DNA of 64,000 nt, taken from NCBI RefSeq assembly GCF_028476545.1, contig NW_026732728.1, forward strand, positions 186,001 to 250,000, given 5' to 3'. Made by a program: the position numbers and the translations under genes. Of this stretch, positions 1 through 12,507 are shown piece by piece (the first letter of the stretch is position 1; every line of letters begins with the position of its first letter). The notes beneath the pieces are model-generated. The model saw nothing but the letters and a program-made list of their open reading frames with translations, was not told the DNA's origin and did not search any database. Origin of the DNA: Physella acuta (Eukaryota; Mollusca; Gastropoda; Physidae).

Positions 1-944
1 AATAACTATTTTGTAAATATAAGGAGTGCACAAACTTGTTACATTTATTCAATGAGGGAAAAATAAAGCATGGCTAATTTCACTACCTAAATAGTATAGA
101 GTCATAAAAATGATTAATAGTCATGCAAAAAAAATTCTAACTAAACCAACCATGCAAAGCTGTTGAAAGTACATGTAAATGACATGGATAACCCTGGTTG
201 ACAAGCTTAGTAAATGGTTTTATGTGGAATCTTGTTCTATAACAACATTCTCTGATGGTCTTCTACATGAGTTGGTTTTAAAAATGGGGGAAAACAAAAG
301 CCTTAACCTCAAAAGCAATAATATTTAAGCAGAATATACATAGGGGTGAAAGGAAACCTTTGGCTAAAAATAAAAATGTAGGCCCAAAAAATTATTCGCT
401 TCAAATATTTGTTTAGAAAGGGTGGCCGTAACCGGTATTTGTTAAAGAACTTAATGAGCCTCATGAGTTCTCTTGTCAAACCTGTGCTAGAATTAAGATA
501 AATTATTTCACATGCAATGAACTATGAATGAAAAAAACTATTTTCTAAACAGGTACATATATCTATACATAGGATTTAGTGATCTGATTGGACAGCTTTA
601 AGAAATTACTTCACTGATAGCTTTTTTTTTATTAATATAAACTTGAATTTTATTTGAAAACAAATCTTGTGTTAGCCCAGTGGATTAATATCGAAACAAT
701 ATGATAATATCTCCGCTGTCCATTCACCACTACAATATAATAACCAATGCAACCCAGTGTATTGAGACAGAAATAAATGAGCAGCAAATAAGGTAAGACC
801 ACATCTCATCAATAAAACAAGCCAGGCACCGCACACTGCTAAGACACAGGAGAGAGAACTGAAACCGATTAGCACGAGTAGATAATAGGTGGGCTAGAGC
901 GCGATTGCTGGAAGACGGGTAGGGCAAACTCCGAGCACACTTAC
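1..944 (-). other. Intron after qki exon 5, running off the window
   Basis: AT-rich intronic sequence following the exon 5b donor. I found no exon resembling the proline-rich QKI tail and no third QUA2 copy here. The next exon must lie beyond the window. Confidence 0.7.
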
Positions 945-1062
945 GACCAGGCACTGAGTTCTGGGACGGTGAGGGTGAAGGCTTCGTTGTATCGCGGTAT
1001 GTCCCATTAATTATAGCTAACTCCATGAGTTGGCGTTTCTTTAGGTCATCCTCGCCATCAGG
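945..1062 (-). CDS. qki: qki coding exon 5b: QUA2 end, downstream alternative copy
   Basis: The 118-nt exon has the same phases as exon 5a (0 in, 1 out). It encodes [20 protein letters not shown], then TYRD, then TTKPSPSPSQNSVPG and one extra base. The acceptor is TTTTTCCCCCCTATAG|CC and the donor CCTGGTC|GTAAGT. The QUA2 core is intact. After TYRD it carries a Ser/Pro-rich linker with three Ser-Pro steps, possible kinase sites (inference), instead of the [10 protein letters not shown] of exon 5a. Fly HOW, as I remember it, continues TYRDTT, so this copy may be the HOW-like form. It lies 113 bp downstream of exon 5a. Confidence 0.94.
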
Positions 1063-1085
1063 CTATAGGGGGGAAAAAGCGAAGG

Positions 1086-1099
1086 ATTACGGGTTAGTG
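1086..1099 (-). promoter_or_regulatory. Bipartite STAR/QKI response element in the intron between exons 5a and 5b
   Basis: On the transcript strand the 113-bp intron reads CACTAAC, then three bases, then TAAT. This matches the published QKI consensus NACUAAY-N(1-20)-UAAY exactly. The ACTAAC also sits about 30 nt upstream of the exon 5b acceptor, where a branch point is expected. Binding of the gene's own product there could block exon 5b. The match is direct; the function is inferred. Confidence 0.55.
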
Positions 1100-1175
1100 A
1101 ACTTAAACAAACTGGTTAAAACCTGGTGACTCGGCCGCCCGGGGCAGCGCGGAGGTCACCCTCTTCGGGACTTAC

Positions 1176-1278
1176 GTGCAAACTGAGCAGGGTGGAACAA
1201 TTTAGCATCTCTGTATGTGCCGTTCATGATTGCTAATTCCATTAGTTGTCTCTTCTTCAGGTCATCTTCACCATCAGG
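1176..1278 (-). CDS. qki: qki coding exon 5a: QUA2 end, upstream alternative copy
   Basis: The 103-nt exon enters in phase 0 and leaves in phase 1. It encodes [20 protein letters not shown], then TYRD, then [10 protein letters not shown] and one extra base. [16 protein letters not shown] is the QUA2 signature, whose Lys and Gln touch the UAAY half of the RNA site in known structures. The acceptor is TTTTATTTCAG|CC and the donor TTTGCAC|GTAAGT. Over the first 72 nt it differs from exon 5b at 15 bases but at only one residue (Met for Ile), so both copies are under protein-level selection. The tail after TYRD is unlike that of exon 5b. Use of both exons in one mRNA would shift the frame. Confidence 0.93.
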
Positions 1279-3714
1279 CTGAAATAAAATTGGCAGTTAG
1301 AGCATAGCCATCCCTGCTGTAGAGGTTTGAACCTGGTACCTCACAGTACTCACACCCCATACAGATAGGAAACCTGCTCAAGATTACAGACAGACCTAGG
1401 AGGAAATGCATAATTTCTGCACCTTTTGAAGGATCTAACTATAGCCTAAGAGGTAAAAAAAAAAACTGAATGGGGATAAGAAGGTGAAGTAATGTTCACC
1501 TGTTTTAAATGCTTCAATGCTGCCTAGATGTCATAACTCTATCTTGTGATAAATGTGGCGTAAGTGTCTGCATGCAAGCGGGAGTTAGAAAAATTCTAAA
1601 GGCTTGTATGAATTATTACAGCACAAGAATCCTGTGCACCTTTTTATTGTGTTCCATAAATACAGAAAATATTTACTGGAGTACAACTTCAAGGGAGGTA
1701 ATTATGTATGAAAGTAGCAAGTCCTGTTTTACTGCTTTCCCTTTGAGTTGGGATTCCGGGGGGGGGGGGGGGGGGGGGGGGGGAAACAAGAGAAAACAAA
1801 AAAAAAAAGAAAAATGGAGAGATGGGCTGATACAGTGTTTCTGACAACTGTCAGGTCCCATCAACTGTGAAGCAGATGAGTGTGTGTGTGTGTGCTGGTA
1901 CGCCCTGGGTGAGTCCATGTTGGCTACAGGAAACAGTGCTTCCCTTACAACAAGCAGATGTTTCAGTTAGGTGTCCAGTTGCTCCTGCTGGCTCAACTGA
2001 CCAATAACACTGCTCTTAGACTTGCACATAGTATGTTTGTATTATCCAAACATTAAATAAATGTTGAACATATGGATTTTCAACTAAATAATCCTCAGTG
2101 GCTATTTGCTTTTCTTTCACTAGATCCAAAAACAATAAGACAATGTTTTAAGTTTGCACATTACAAGCCTTTTCTCTTAAGATAGAGATTGTAAAAATGC
2201 TGGTTACTAAACAGAGTTTGATATCTCTCTCCCTTTCTGCCTGACCATTACGTTTTAATTCAGCTACATTTGATCTGATATTCTTTATTTTTACCAGCTT
2301 TCTCCGGTCTAAATAAATAAAGCAATGCTAGACCATTCAAATAAGACTAGGCTTCTAAATAATTCACAATAGTTAGGCCATCATTACTACTAACAGGAGT
2401 TGGTCTAATGCCAGTCAAAACAGCGAACCACTGGCCATCCAACAACACGTATTGTACAGGCCATTATTGCTAAACGTAAAAATGTCAGTGCGAAAGAAGG
2501 AAATGTAGAAATTTGACGGATAATGGAGATTCTGTTACTGGCGCGAGGAGTGGAGGGGCGGTGATGGTAGATAGGGGAAAAAGTAGGGGGAGGAAACCGG
2601 TGCCAACACAAGGCAGCTTGTTACATGTCTCCCCGGAACATACTCGGGTCTTGTCAAAATACAAAACACACAGAAGGATAAGGGGACGTAACGAAGGCGC
2701 TTAGTTTAGCTGGCCTACAAATGCCGAGACTAACAGCGAGGGTTATTTAAAAAAAAAATAAGACTAGCATTCAATGTATTGAGTTACCCATTTTTTGTGT
2801 GGAGAGAAACTCGAAATAAAATATCCTATTACCATACGACTGGACTAAAAAAAAGGGGGTAGACAATGTTACCGGGGAGGGGAATTTAAGCTGGCCATTT
2901 TATTGTAGCTTTTACCCGTTAACTGACACGTGTGACAACAGACGAGTGAGTACAGAAGAGCGAGCAGGTCACGTGGGTCGGGGGGAAAATGTTTCACTTT
3001 ACAACTTAAAATTGCGATACGGTGAAAAAAAAGGAGAAGGGGGTGTTAAATGCCGACCTTGACCGATGTATGAGAATGTCTATGAGTGTGTGAGAAGTGT
3101 CCACCGCTTGCTGATATCATGAGATATCGGAGGAATAAGGTAAACATTCAAGCTTGTTAAGCGCTATCGTCACAGCTAAAAAAAAAAAAAAAAAAAAAAA
3201 AACAATGGCTATTGTCGTATTGCGAAACTACACGCGTGTCACCACGATATGAACACGGCTGAATAGTAGTCACGGCTACCGCAACACGGCTGTACAACAA
3301 CGGCTACCACCACACGGCTGTGTAACAACGACTACTGCTACACGGCTGTGGTGTCCCGACTGTGAGTGAGCTCTTAGAATGTTTGTATTCCCCAGTACTC
3401 AGTTTATGCAAAAATGGCAGTGCTAAACTTCTCAACAGTAGCCGAATAGGCACGATAAGGGAGATAAACAGTGGAGGCTGGTGATAAGACAAGGGAAATA
3501 AGCCTGCTGATGTCAACGGCGCAGACCGAGATTACCTCCCCCTCGGTTTTTGTTTTTTTTGTAAACCCAGAAGTCGGGACATTTATTACCCGTGCAAAGA
3601 TTGGGGTTTCCCTATGCCAACGTAGTTACAACATTAATTAAACGCCGGTGTGGGTGCTGAAGAATTCTTTGTTTTCCGCGGGGAGGGTTCAAAAGTTTAC
3701 CTAAACGAAACCCC

Positions 3715-3830
3715 GTGGCATACGATGTAATATTACGAGGGGTGACTATACTGGCACACGATGTAATATTACGAGGGGTAACCATACTGGCACACGATGT
3801 AACATTACGAGGGGTAACCCTACTATCTGC
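3715..3830. repeat. Three-copy tandem repeat of about 36 bp
   Basis: The motif GATGTAATATTACGAGGGGT and its flanks recur three times with one or two changes each. The AATATT/TTACG part makes a small palindrome. It is a short minisatellite inside qki intron 4. Confidence 0.8.
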
Positions 3831-4494
3831 TCTAACACTGCGGTCACACAGAAGCCTTAGATTGTCCGGTACGGGCCGTTATCTTACTTGACCGATGGTT
3901 AAATCTTGACGGTGATGTGGCCTGGCGTCACTAGGCTATCAGTAGGATATGGTCACCTGCAGATAACGCTGACCACTGGGATTAACTCATGAATACTACT
4001 AAGGCTGATACGAAAGAGAATTACAGACTGACGTATTTAAGCGGACGATTTTTACCGTGTGACTCAAATAAAAAGTTTAATACGAAAAAAAAATCCGTGA
4101 TTATAGACTAGAGAAAAAGATTTCAAAACGAGTAGTAAAACTAAAACGAATGTTTATCCCGAACAATTTATACAAAAGTGCATAGGGCCGGCCAACTTTT
4201 GAAGATATCTTAAAAAAAAAAAGTTCCCTACTTTAGCAAGGAAGGCTACTTGAGCTTTTTTAAAAAAAAAGGGGAGAGAAGAGCAAGCGAAGGGACATAA
4301 ATTTCCATTTAAGTGATCTCCTCTCCTCAATGAAATTCTATGCTCAAACAAATGCAATGGGATTTTGAATGAATCCCCCGATGTTCTTTATTTACAGACG
4401 GGAGAAAGGGCTGGGGGCTAATGAAGCAATAATGACCCTTGCCTGTGAGATGGACATTTACACCGCTGGACATTCAACACTCGCAGATGGACTT

Positions 4495-4750
4495 TGAACC
4501 AAAAGATGAGTAGAACATTTGAGACTTTTGTTCTAGAAACAAACTTGCGGTTCAGTTCTTGTAAAAAGATGTTGTAATTAGGCCTTGCTGTTAGAATCGG
4601 AACTTTAACACTTTGGAAACCAAAAGATGAGTAGAACATTTGAGACTTTTGTTCTAGAAACAAACTTTCGGTTGAGTTCTATTCTCGAATTATGTAAAAA
4701 GATGTAGTTGTAATTAGGCCTTGCTGTTAGAATCGGAACTACAACACTAC
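4495..4750. repeat. Tandem direct duplication of about 120-130 bp
   Basis: Both copies start AACCAAAAGATGAGTAGAAC and both contain TAGGCCTTGCTGTTAGAATC. The second copy (from about 4617) has an extra stretch of about 12 bp in the middle. A simple local duplication with slight divergence; no coding potential recognised. Confidence 0.85.
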
Positions 4751-7580
4751 ATGGAGTTAAACAACACAAGTGAACCAGTTTTACGTCTAGAAGTCAGCTG
4801 CAGATTCACCGAGCCCGTTTTATCAAGCAATGCCCACCCTAGGTAAAGATAAGCACAGCTTGTTACCCGCGGCAATAGGCACTAGACATAATAAGGTAAG
4901 CGCTACTTTACCTGGCGCCGTCTTCTCTTCGCACCACTGACAGCAGAAGAATTCAATCTTTATTAAACGCTATGGACGAGCAAACACAGTAGCTGATATG
5001 ACTTCCACATGTGGATAAATACCACATGTTCGAACCCCATAACCTTCCCATATCCCACTCTACCTATCTCACAATTACCACACGAAATTTTTCATCATTA
5101 AATATAAACCCAAGTATTGTAATATATGTAACAAGACATTTATTGGAGGGCTGCAGAAAATGATATATGGATGAGAGTTTAAAGCGTTATTTTTAAGTCA
5201 AAATAATGAAGTTTAAATCCAATCCCCCAGTGGGTGGTATTTTCAAGTGTTTGACAACGAATCTCTTCCACCAGCAGAGGTTTTGGTGAACTACTAGACA
5301 CCCTCAACCCTCCCTGCTTGTGAGGACAAGGCCAAATACTCTTAAAGTTCTTTTATTTCACCCATTTTTATGTAGATTTTGTCGAGTTGGTTTTATAAGA
5401 GAACTACCGACCATGTGCGGATTTTCTTAGGTAATTTGACCATTTGTTTTAAGTTACCGTGTGTTGTCAGTTTAACTGTGCGACATGTAACGTAAGACCT
5501 ACATTCTTAAGGGCTAAGGTTCAAGTTACACACGAAAGGGGTCAACTACTAACTCGGTTGGGTGGGTGGGTGGGGGGTAGGAATGTGTGCCTACACATTA
5601 CTTGGAGGGATTTAAAACAAAAAAAAACAAGGCACGCAAGTCATGGTATCAACCATCTAAATGGAGTTATCCAACACCTAGAGAGTTCAATCCCCTACTT
5701 ACAAGGGGGAGTAATCTAAAAGCTGTCTGGAAAGTACATTGATGAAGCAGATAAAAATCAAGGGAGAGAAAAACAAGAAAAAAAAAGAAACGTGACGAGC
5801 GAGGGCAACAAAGAAAGACGCGAGAGTGCCATAAAGATGACGAAAAATTAGAGGAACGACGCAGGGGGTGTACCGTCAAGGAAAGGATGATATATCCAGC
5901 ATGTCTGAGTTGTTCCCCCTGCTGTCTGAAATTCTCATTACGGCCAAGACCTTCCAAATACCTAGAAAGCGAGAAAGTGAACCTTTCTTTTTAACAACGT
6001 AGAAATACCGAATGGTGAGACTATGGCGAGAAAGTGAACCGAGACTTTTGTTCTCTTCATCAATATAGAAAGACCGAACAGTTAGACAATACGGTCAAGT
6101 CTTTTCCCTCTCGTATACTTTTCAACTCGACAACGCCGAAATTCACTGGTCATTCTACAGCAACGGCATCTTTAAATTGTCGGCCTTGCTATCATCACAT
6201 AAGACGGATATCTATCAGTTGCGAGAAGGGGAGGGATGGCAAAAAGACGTTAGAGGAATCTAAAGGTTGATGAAGAAAAGGTTTTTATAGACGCTCCTCT
6301 GCGAATGCACGCGATCCTGGCGTGTGCGTGCGAGCGCATATGAACAAGATTGAGAATCGTAACGAAAGCGACGAACACGTGAAGGCGTTGAAGCGTAGCT
6401 TGCCAAAGAATGATACATTCCAGAGATAAATTGATAGTTTTTTTTTCTCTTCTTAAAAAAAAAGTTGTATTCAAACAAAATGAGAATACATTGCTCAAAT
6501 AAATCAATTTTCCAATCAAGAAAAACACGTGAAGTGAGCAAATTGAAAACGGATGTCAATTCTAGACGAACAAACTGAATTAACTAGCTCCTAATGGACA
6601 ACCAGTTCTAACATGACTTTTTTTTATATTAATGGCACCTAGAGGCCTTTCATTTTAGTGCTTGAGCGAACCTTAAAATTTCCCCGCTCCGGGGTTGCCG
6701 GCGTGACGACGCCTGGAATACGGACGCCTCCACCGATTGTGTTTCTCGATGGCCAGATTTTTTTTATCCTGGCCAAGATATGACCGAAATACATCAATCA
6801 TGATTAGAGATTACCCCAGCGTTTCTATAGATAAAATTAGACATCTCACCTTGCGTAATCGTAAATATTTTTAAATGAACACATGCAATGCAGATACGTA
6901 CATGTAGAGAAAATAAAACTTGGTTAAGTTTTTAAGTTACTTGTGGTTTTACAATAAACTAAAGAAAACCTTCCTGTATGTTTTTTTTTTACTTTTTTAT
7001 TTTTCTCAAGCAAGTCGCAAAAGAAATAAGCTGCGATGAGTTGGCATCCCTCATTAACTGCCAACAGTTGCCAAACATGAAACACAGAAAGCTGAAGCTA
7101 CACCGTGAACGCTGAGATCACCTCTAGCCCCTCCCCCACCCCTTCACACACCCCCACCCCACAACATCAGGCGCAGATGAGTGAACCGTCTGTTGGAGGG
7201 GGGCTCCACAAAGAAATACCAGGCAGTAAATAGCAGGGGCAAAAAAGTGTAACTTCTGTTTTACTAGACGGGGGTGATACATCACCCGGCACCCAGCCAC
7301 AGCGCTGGCATGGTAGGGAACAGATGGGGACATTTTTTTATACTGCTGACCATGTCAATAACAGTACTAAAAATGTACATGTCCCAATGATAGCAAAATC
7401 AGCTATCCATATAATCATAAAGTAAAAAAACAACTAAATCAAAGCCTAAGCTAAACCTCATGAAGCATATTGCATCTCACTACCTTCTAACCCCCAAGTA
7501 GATCTAGTAATTTTAAGCCTAAACCCAAAAGTGCCCACCCCCTCCCCATATCCCGTAAATAGAGTAGAAAATATACTCAC

Positions 7581-7724
7581 TGCAGGGACTAATAATTTCT
7601 TGACCTCCTCTTTAGCTTTCTGTAATTTAATCTCCCCTCTGTTTCGTGTGTCCTCCACTGTGATGAGGACATGGAGTTCCTCGTTTAAATGTTCCCAGTT
7701 GGCTTTACCCCTGTTTTGGTCCTC
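7581..7724 (-). CDS. qki: qki coding exon 4: second half of the KH domain
   Basis: The 144-nt, phase 0-0 exon encodes residues 126-173. It opens with [20 protein letters not shown], then [20 protein letters not shown] and VKKLLVPA. The stretch [22 protein letters not shown] is diagnostic of Quaking/HOW proteins; it forms the last KH strand and helix and leads into QUA2. The acceptor is TTCCCACCAG|GAGG and the donor CCTGCA|GTGAGT. Because the exon ends in phase 0 after LLVPA, it can be joined to either of the two QUA2 exons, both of which begin with Pro-Asp-Gly-Glu-Asp. Confidence 0.97.
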
Positions 7725-7739
7725 CTGGTGGGAAGGCAA

Positions 7740-8115
7740 AAACAGTTAAATATATCTTTTGCTACAACACAAGACTCGATTTAATTATAGAAATACCAAT
7801 ATTCCATTCAAGGCAACAACAGTTAAATATAAAATTTCATAACACAAGACTCGCTTTAATTATAGAAACAATCTTTCACTCATGACAAAAACCAGTTAAA
7901 TATTATCATGTCATAGTTGACACAATACAAGACTCTTTAATGATAGAAATACTAATCTTCTACTCAAGGCAAAAACAGTTAAATATAAAATTTCATACCA
8001 CAAGATTCGCTTTAATAATAAAAATACCAATATTCCACTCATGACAAAAACAGTTAAATATATCATAGTTGCTACAGCACAAGACTCGATTTAATAACAG
8101 AAATACCCAATATTC
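7740..8115. repeat. AT-rich tandem repeat, about 80-100 bp unit, four to five copies
   Basis: Recurring blocks ACAGTTAAATATA, CACAAGACTCG and ATAGAAATACCAATATTCCA follow one another with small indels. It begins right at the acceptor side of exon 4, so the polypyrimidine tract of that exon borders the array. Confidence 0.8.
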
Positions 8116-8389
8116 CACTCATGACAACAAAAAAACATAAACATGGATACGTTTTTACAAAAAAAAAAAATTTGTTAATGATATTTAATTGATACGGATG
8201 GTTATAAAACAATAGTGACCTACAAATAGGGCCTAAAGATATTTCCTTGAAATGAAATTAAAAAAAAAATTGCATTGATTAAAGTAAAGATGTGCTGTGT
8301 TGAAATTACTAAAAGTTAAAGGAAATATTAAGTAACTACGATCTGATTGAGAGTTCATGCACAAACAAAAACAAATCCCAAGTACAATA

Positions 8390-8605
8390 ATGATCAAAAC
8401 AAATGTGAATCTAAACAGCCAAATTACTCGTGTGACCAAACACAAGTATAGTGGAAACAACTGTTACTCTCAGATACTTTTTTAGATGAGTGACTTCAAA
8501 ACAAATCTATACGACTATCTAAATAGCCAAATACTCATGTGACCAAACACACAAGTATGCAGGAAACAACTCTTACTCTAAGATTCTCCTTTAGATGAGC
8601 CAACA
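8390..8605. repeat. Two-copy direct repeat of about 85 bp
   Basis: AGCCAAATTACTCGTGTGAC at about 8418 and AGCCAAATACTCATGTGACC at about 8524 each head a similar block containing CCAAACACAAGTAT or CACACAAGTATG, GGAAACAACT and a TTACTCT segment. An old local duplication. Confidence 0.7.
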
Positions 8606-11600
8606 GAATGCGATGGAAATCAATGACAAAGCACGTCATGACGTAAGGGAGAGAAGAAAAAAAAAACGATTTCTATGCATGTCCTTGTTTGACGACAACG
8701 GCCCAGACGATCTTGTCAGCGCTGGGTCCGTGCGGTAATTAATGGCAGTGACCCCTGCCCCCCCCCCCCCCCCCCCCCCCCCACTCAGCCACCAAAACAT
8801 GTAGTGCCTGGATCAAACATCCGCGCTTTATTGAAAGTGAAAGAGCTTTTACCCGATCGATGGGACTGCCCGTGAGCAATTTGCACTGACATTCTCCCCC
8901 CTACTGGAGATCAAGCGCCCCATTGTGGTCAAGTCGAGAGAGTGCCGGGCTGTGGCGATCCCAGATCCATTACGGCACTGGGCTAATCAACGTGGGGATC
9001 ACCATAACTAGCGGCTATTTAGGGTGTGGGCGAGGTAAAATTGGGATAGAAACTAATGTGGGAGAGGGAAAATTGGGATAGAAACGAAGGCGAAAATCGA
9101 CATGTGTTTTTCTGACATACCATAGACCCTTATTCGGTTGGGCATAATATGAATAATCTAAAACAAAATATTTTAGTCATCAATTTTAGATTAGTGATTA
9201 GATCTTGAAGCGTAGTTTTGAGTCGAAATTTAGTTTATGACAAATGTTGGAATAATATTTCACAATAATGATTCTTCAATTAAATTTAACATAAAGTAAT
9301 AGGTATTGGGTTGATCTTTGGGTTGAAAGATCTTGGACAACAATACTAATTACAAATATCACAAGTTTTGCTAATCATCGAGTACCTGTTAGTGTGTTAA
9401 AATTGTTGAAGGGAGAGGGGGTCGGGGTAATTAAGAGAGCGGATATCACGAGCACATCAGGAGGGCTACGTGTGTGCCGTGGTGAGATTACATCTGTCAA
9501 GTTGTTCTGCGTGTCACTGTGGCGAAGATCGCCCCCAGGACACGAGCTGGGTTCACCTGTTGGGAAACAGTACAGGAAGTTTTTACCTGCCCCTGCCAAC
9601 TCGTGAAATACTACGCTACGCGAGGGCGAAAACAATTACATTTTTTTAAATGAGATAAAATTTTACGAACTAATTGCCCCAATGTAATTTCTCCATATTG
9701 TGGTTATTAAAAAAAAAAAGTTAAATTGTAGATCAACAAGTGAGCAGGTAGACGATTTTTTTTCTGACGTGATTCACCAGCATTATGGTTCGATGTTAAA
9801 ACCTATCCCCCACCCCCACCCCACCCAAAACAAATTGAATGGAAAAAGTATGCACTACCCACAGATGGTCAGAGAAAACACGTACAAAGTTCAGATTTCT
9901 CACACTTTTGAAATAGATTTGAGAGCATTACACATTTAACGCCCCCTTTTACCATCATAAGAATAATATTTGTATTTATCCTTGGCATGGTCTCGCACTA
10001 GTGGGATCTATAATAGAACCGATATTTTTAAAAAAAAACTCAGGGCTAGCAGTGCCAGGTTAAACACAACACGACCCCCATCACAGGCTTGCCAAATTGG
10101 ATAGCACGGCCAACGATTTTCTTTTTTAAAGATAGTGTTCAACAAGCAACTGTGTGTGAGAGAAGGGGGGGGGGGGGGGTAACGTTTAGATAAAAAATAG
10201 TAACGCCATCGCTCAATGTCGTGATATTAGGGAATCTCTAGGGGAAGAGTTCGACGCTGCTTAGAATAAGGAAGTGCTCAAATATGACGAGAAGTAATCT
10301 CTCTTAATTGCCGAGCAAGACGCCTTTATTCCTAGACGGAAGCAAGACATCTTTTTTATTGTTTTTAAAACGCTCACAAGAAACATTTTAAATTTAAGTT
10401 TTAAAAAAAAAAGTGAATTTGCTCAGCACATCACGAATGTTTATTTTTCTACTCTTGTGATAATTGCTTCAATCAACAATTAAAATTAAAAAAAAAAGAT
10501 TTGTAAGGCCGCATGATCAACACTTAGGGTCGTATGGTCATGGTACGTGACCACACAAGACAAATTAACAGAAAGCAATAATCGGGTAAACACTATGGTC
10601 TTTGATGACAATGGAGTTATCGGACTAAAAGGATTCTTCGTTAAGATTGTTTGAAGACAATCAGTTTTTTATTTCTTTTTTAATAGTACAGAATCCATTA
10701 GTCAGCAATTACTTAGAGTGCTAGGCAGCTATAAAAAAAACTGTATAGTAAACAATGGAAATGTATTGTCTTTGAAAACCATCTACAAACATTGTTGCCT
10801 GTTGTAAGATAGTTCGATCGGTCCAGTATAAATGTTCATAAAACAGTAATGTATTAGTAGTCACTCGTACAATACACGGACTATTAATACGGGGATGACC
10901 GGAAATAAGAATGGACAGCTGACCCAACGGATCAGTTCGTGTGTTCCATTAAAGAGCGACAAATCAAGAAATTAATGGGCCGGCATTCAGACGCAATTGG
11001 AAACTTGAACACGATAAGAGATTGGGGGGGGGGGGGGGGTGTGAAGGGTGGGGAATACCCGCAGCGAATCGTTGCCATATATTGACACAAGCAACCATTG
11101 TCCGGACATGTGTACTAAGGACCCCGGCGGCGCGGACAAATTATTCCGGTTTTTTTTTTGTCGACGGTCCGGGGCGAGACAATGGCACCGGACTGCCGGA
11201 CAGATAGGTCGATGGACGCCATGTTGCATTATGCCGTACGGACCGTTACCATTCGGCCATGAGGAGAATTGATCCAAATGAGTCTGCGCTTGATCAGGCC
11301 ACTTGGGCGAGTCTGGCGTTACAGGGGTTGAAATTGTCGATCAACGTGTTAACAAGTTTTTGGCTATAAATACATAAGGGCTGTATCGTGTACGACGGAT
11401 GTATATAAACTGTGCTATTGTGGGTGTTGGGTGAGGGGGAGGGACTGAAAAGGGGTATGGGAATACTTGGAGTATGCATTTTAAAATAAAACTTACGCGA
11501 AAACCAGGATATGGGTTAGTTGTGAAGGTAGTCACGATTAATACCCCTTCCTATTCGGACAATGGCGAGTAAAAAAAAATGGATGCTTATTAGAATTATC

Positions 11601-12507
11601 ACCAATCAATTGGATTGTATGCAGCCGTCTTTTTTTTTCCTCTCCCCGACAAAATATAAAGCCCCCGATACATATTGATTAGTTTGTAAGCAGCTGGGAG
11701 CTGGGCTACGTGCGCCGCCCTGAGACCCGGAAACCGGCGCCCTCCCCCTTCTTCGTGCGCCATGTGCACTACAAATTTTTGCTTTTATGTTTTCCCCTAA
11801 TTTGGTTAATTGGTGTGTGGAGTTAATTTAGATTGATAAATTAGTATGCCTGCTGTAAATTTAGATTTACGATTGCTGGGCAAAGGAAGATGATTGGGTC
11901 CATCACGTAACGAATTGTAGACCGTGTAGACTCACAAGGGTAATTGTATAATAACATCAAACAATACATTACAAATGGCTAATTTGATTTTATATATTGA
12001 TGCATATATTGCTGTATTGTATGGACAAGCGAGAAGTATACACAAAAAGCCATTTAAAGTGCTGGCAGTGGTTACGCTTGCTATGTTGGCGATCTAGGGG
12101 GGGGGGGGGGTCTTGTGACAGGGTTATTATCCTATGCCAGGACCGCATACAACTTTAATGACGCGGCATGGCCGAGAGAAAGCTAGTAGCCAATGCAGTG
12201 GTCAGCTTGCCGAGATCAAAGGTCAAGCGGATAAATCAAGAGTAAATCATGAGGGAGGGAATGGGTTGAGTAAATCATCGCGGAAGTTAGTCATGGGCGT
12301 GTTGCTATGACTTATTTATGTTGTTCGACAGTAGAGTATACCAAACAGACGAGACTCCGCAGGTTATGCTACACTACACAGCCGAAAGTTTCAAACACAC
12401 CCAAAACCAACACACTTAACTGGGCATTATACTATAAACACCATCCGAGACTAATGAATACTGATGGCTGGATGAACATTACTACACTACAAACAAGAGC
12501 GGGCATT

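Larger units (their letters stand above)
1279..7580 (-). other. qki intron 4
   Basis: 6.3-kb intron. It holds a 26-base G run (1758-1783), a poly(A) run near 3178-3201, a short degenerate CGGCTAC/CACGGCTG repeat (about 3240-3350), three copies of a roughly 36-bp unit (3715-3830) and a direct duplication of about 120-130 bp (4495-4750). Nothing coding was recognised. Confidence 0.7.
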
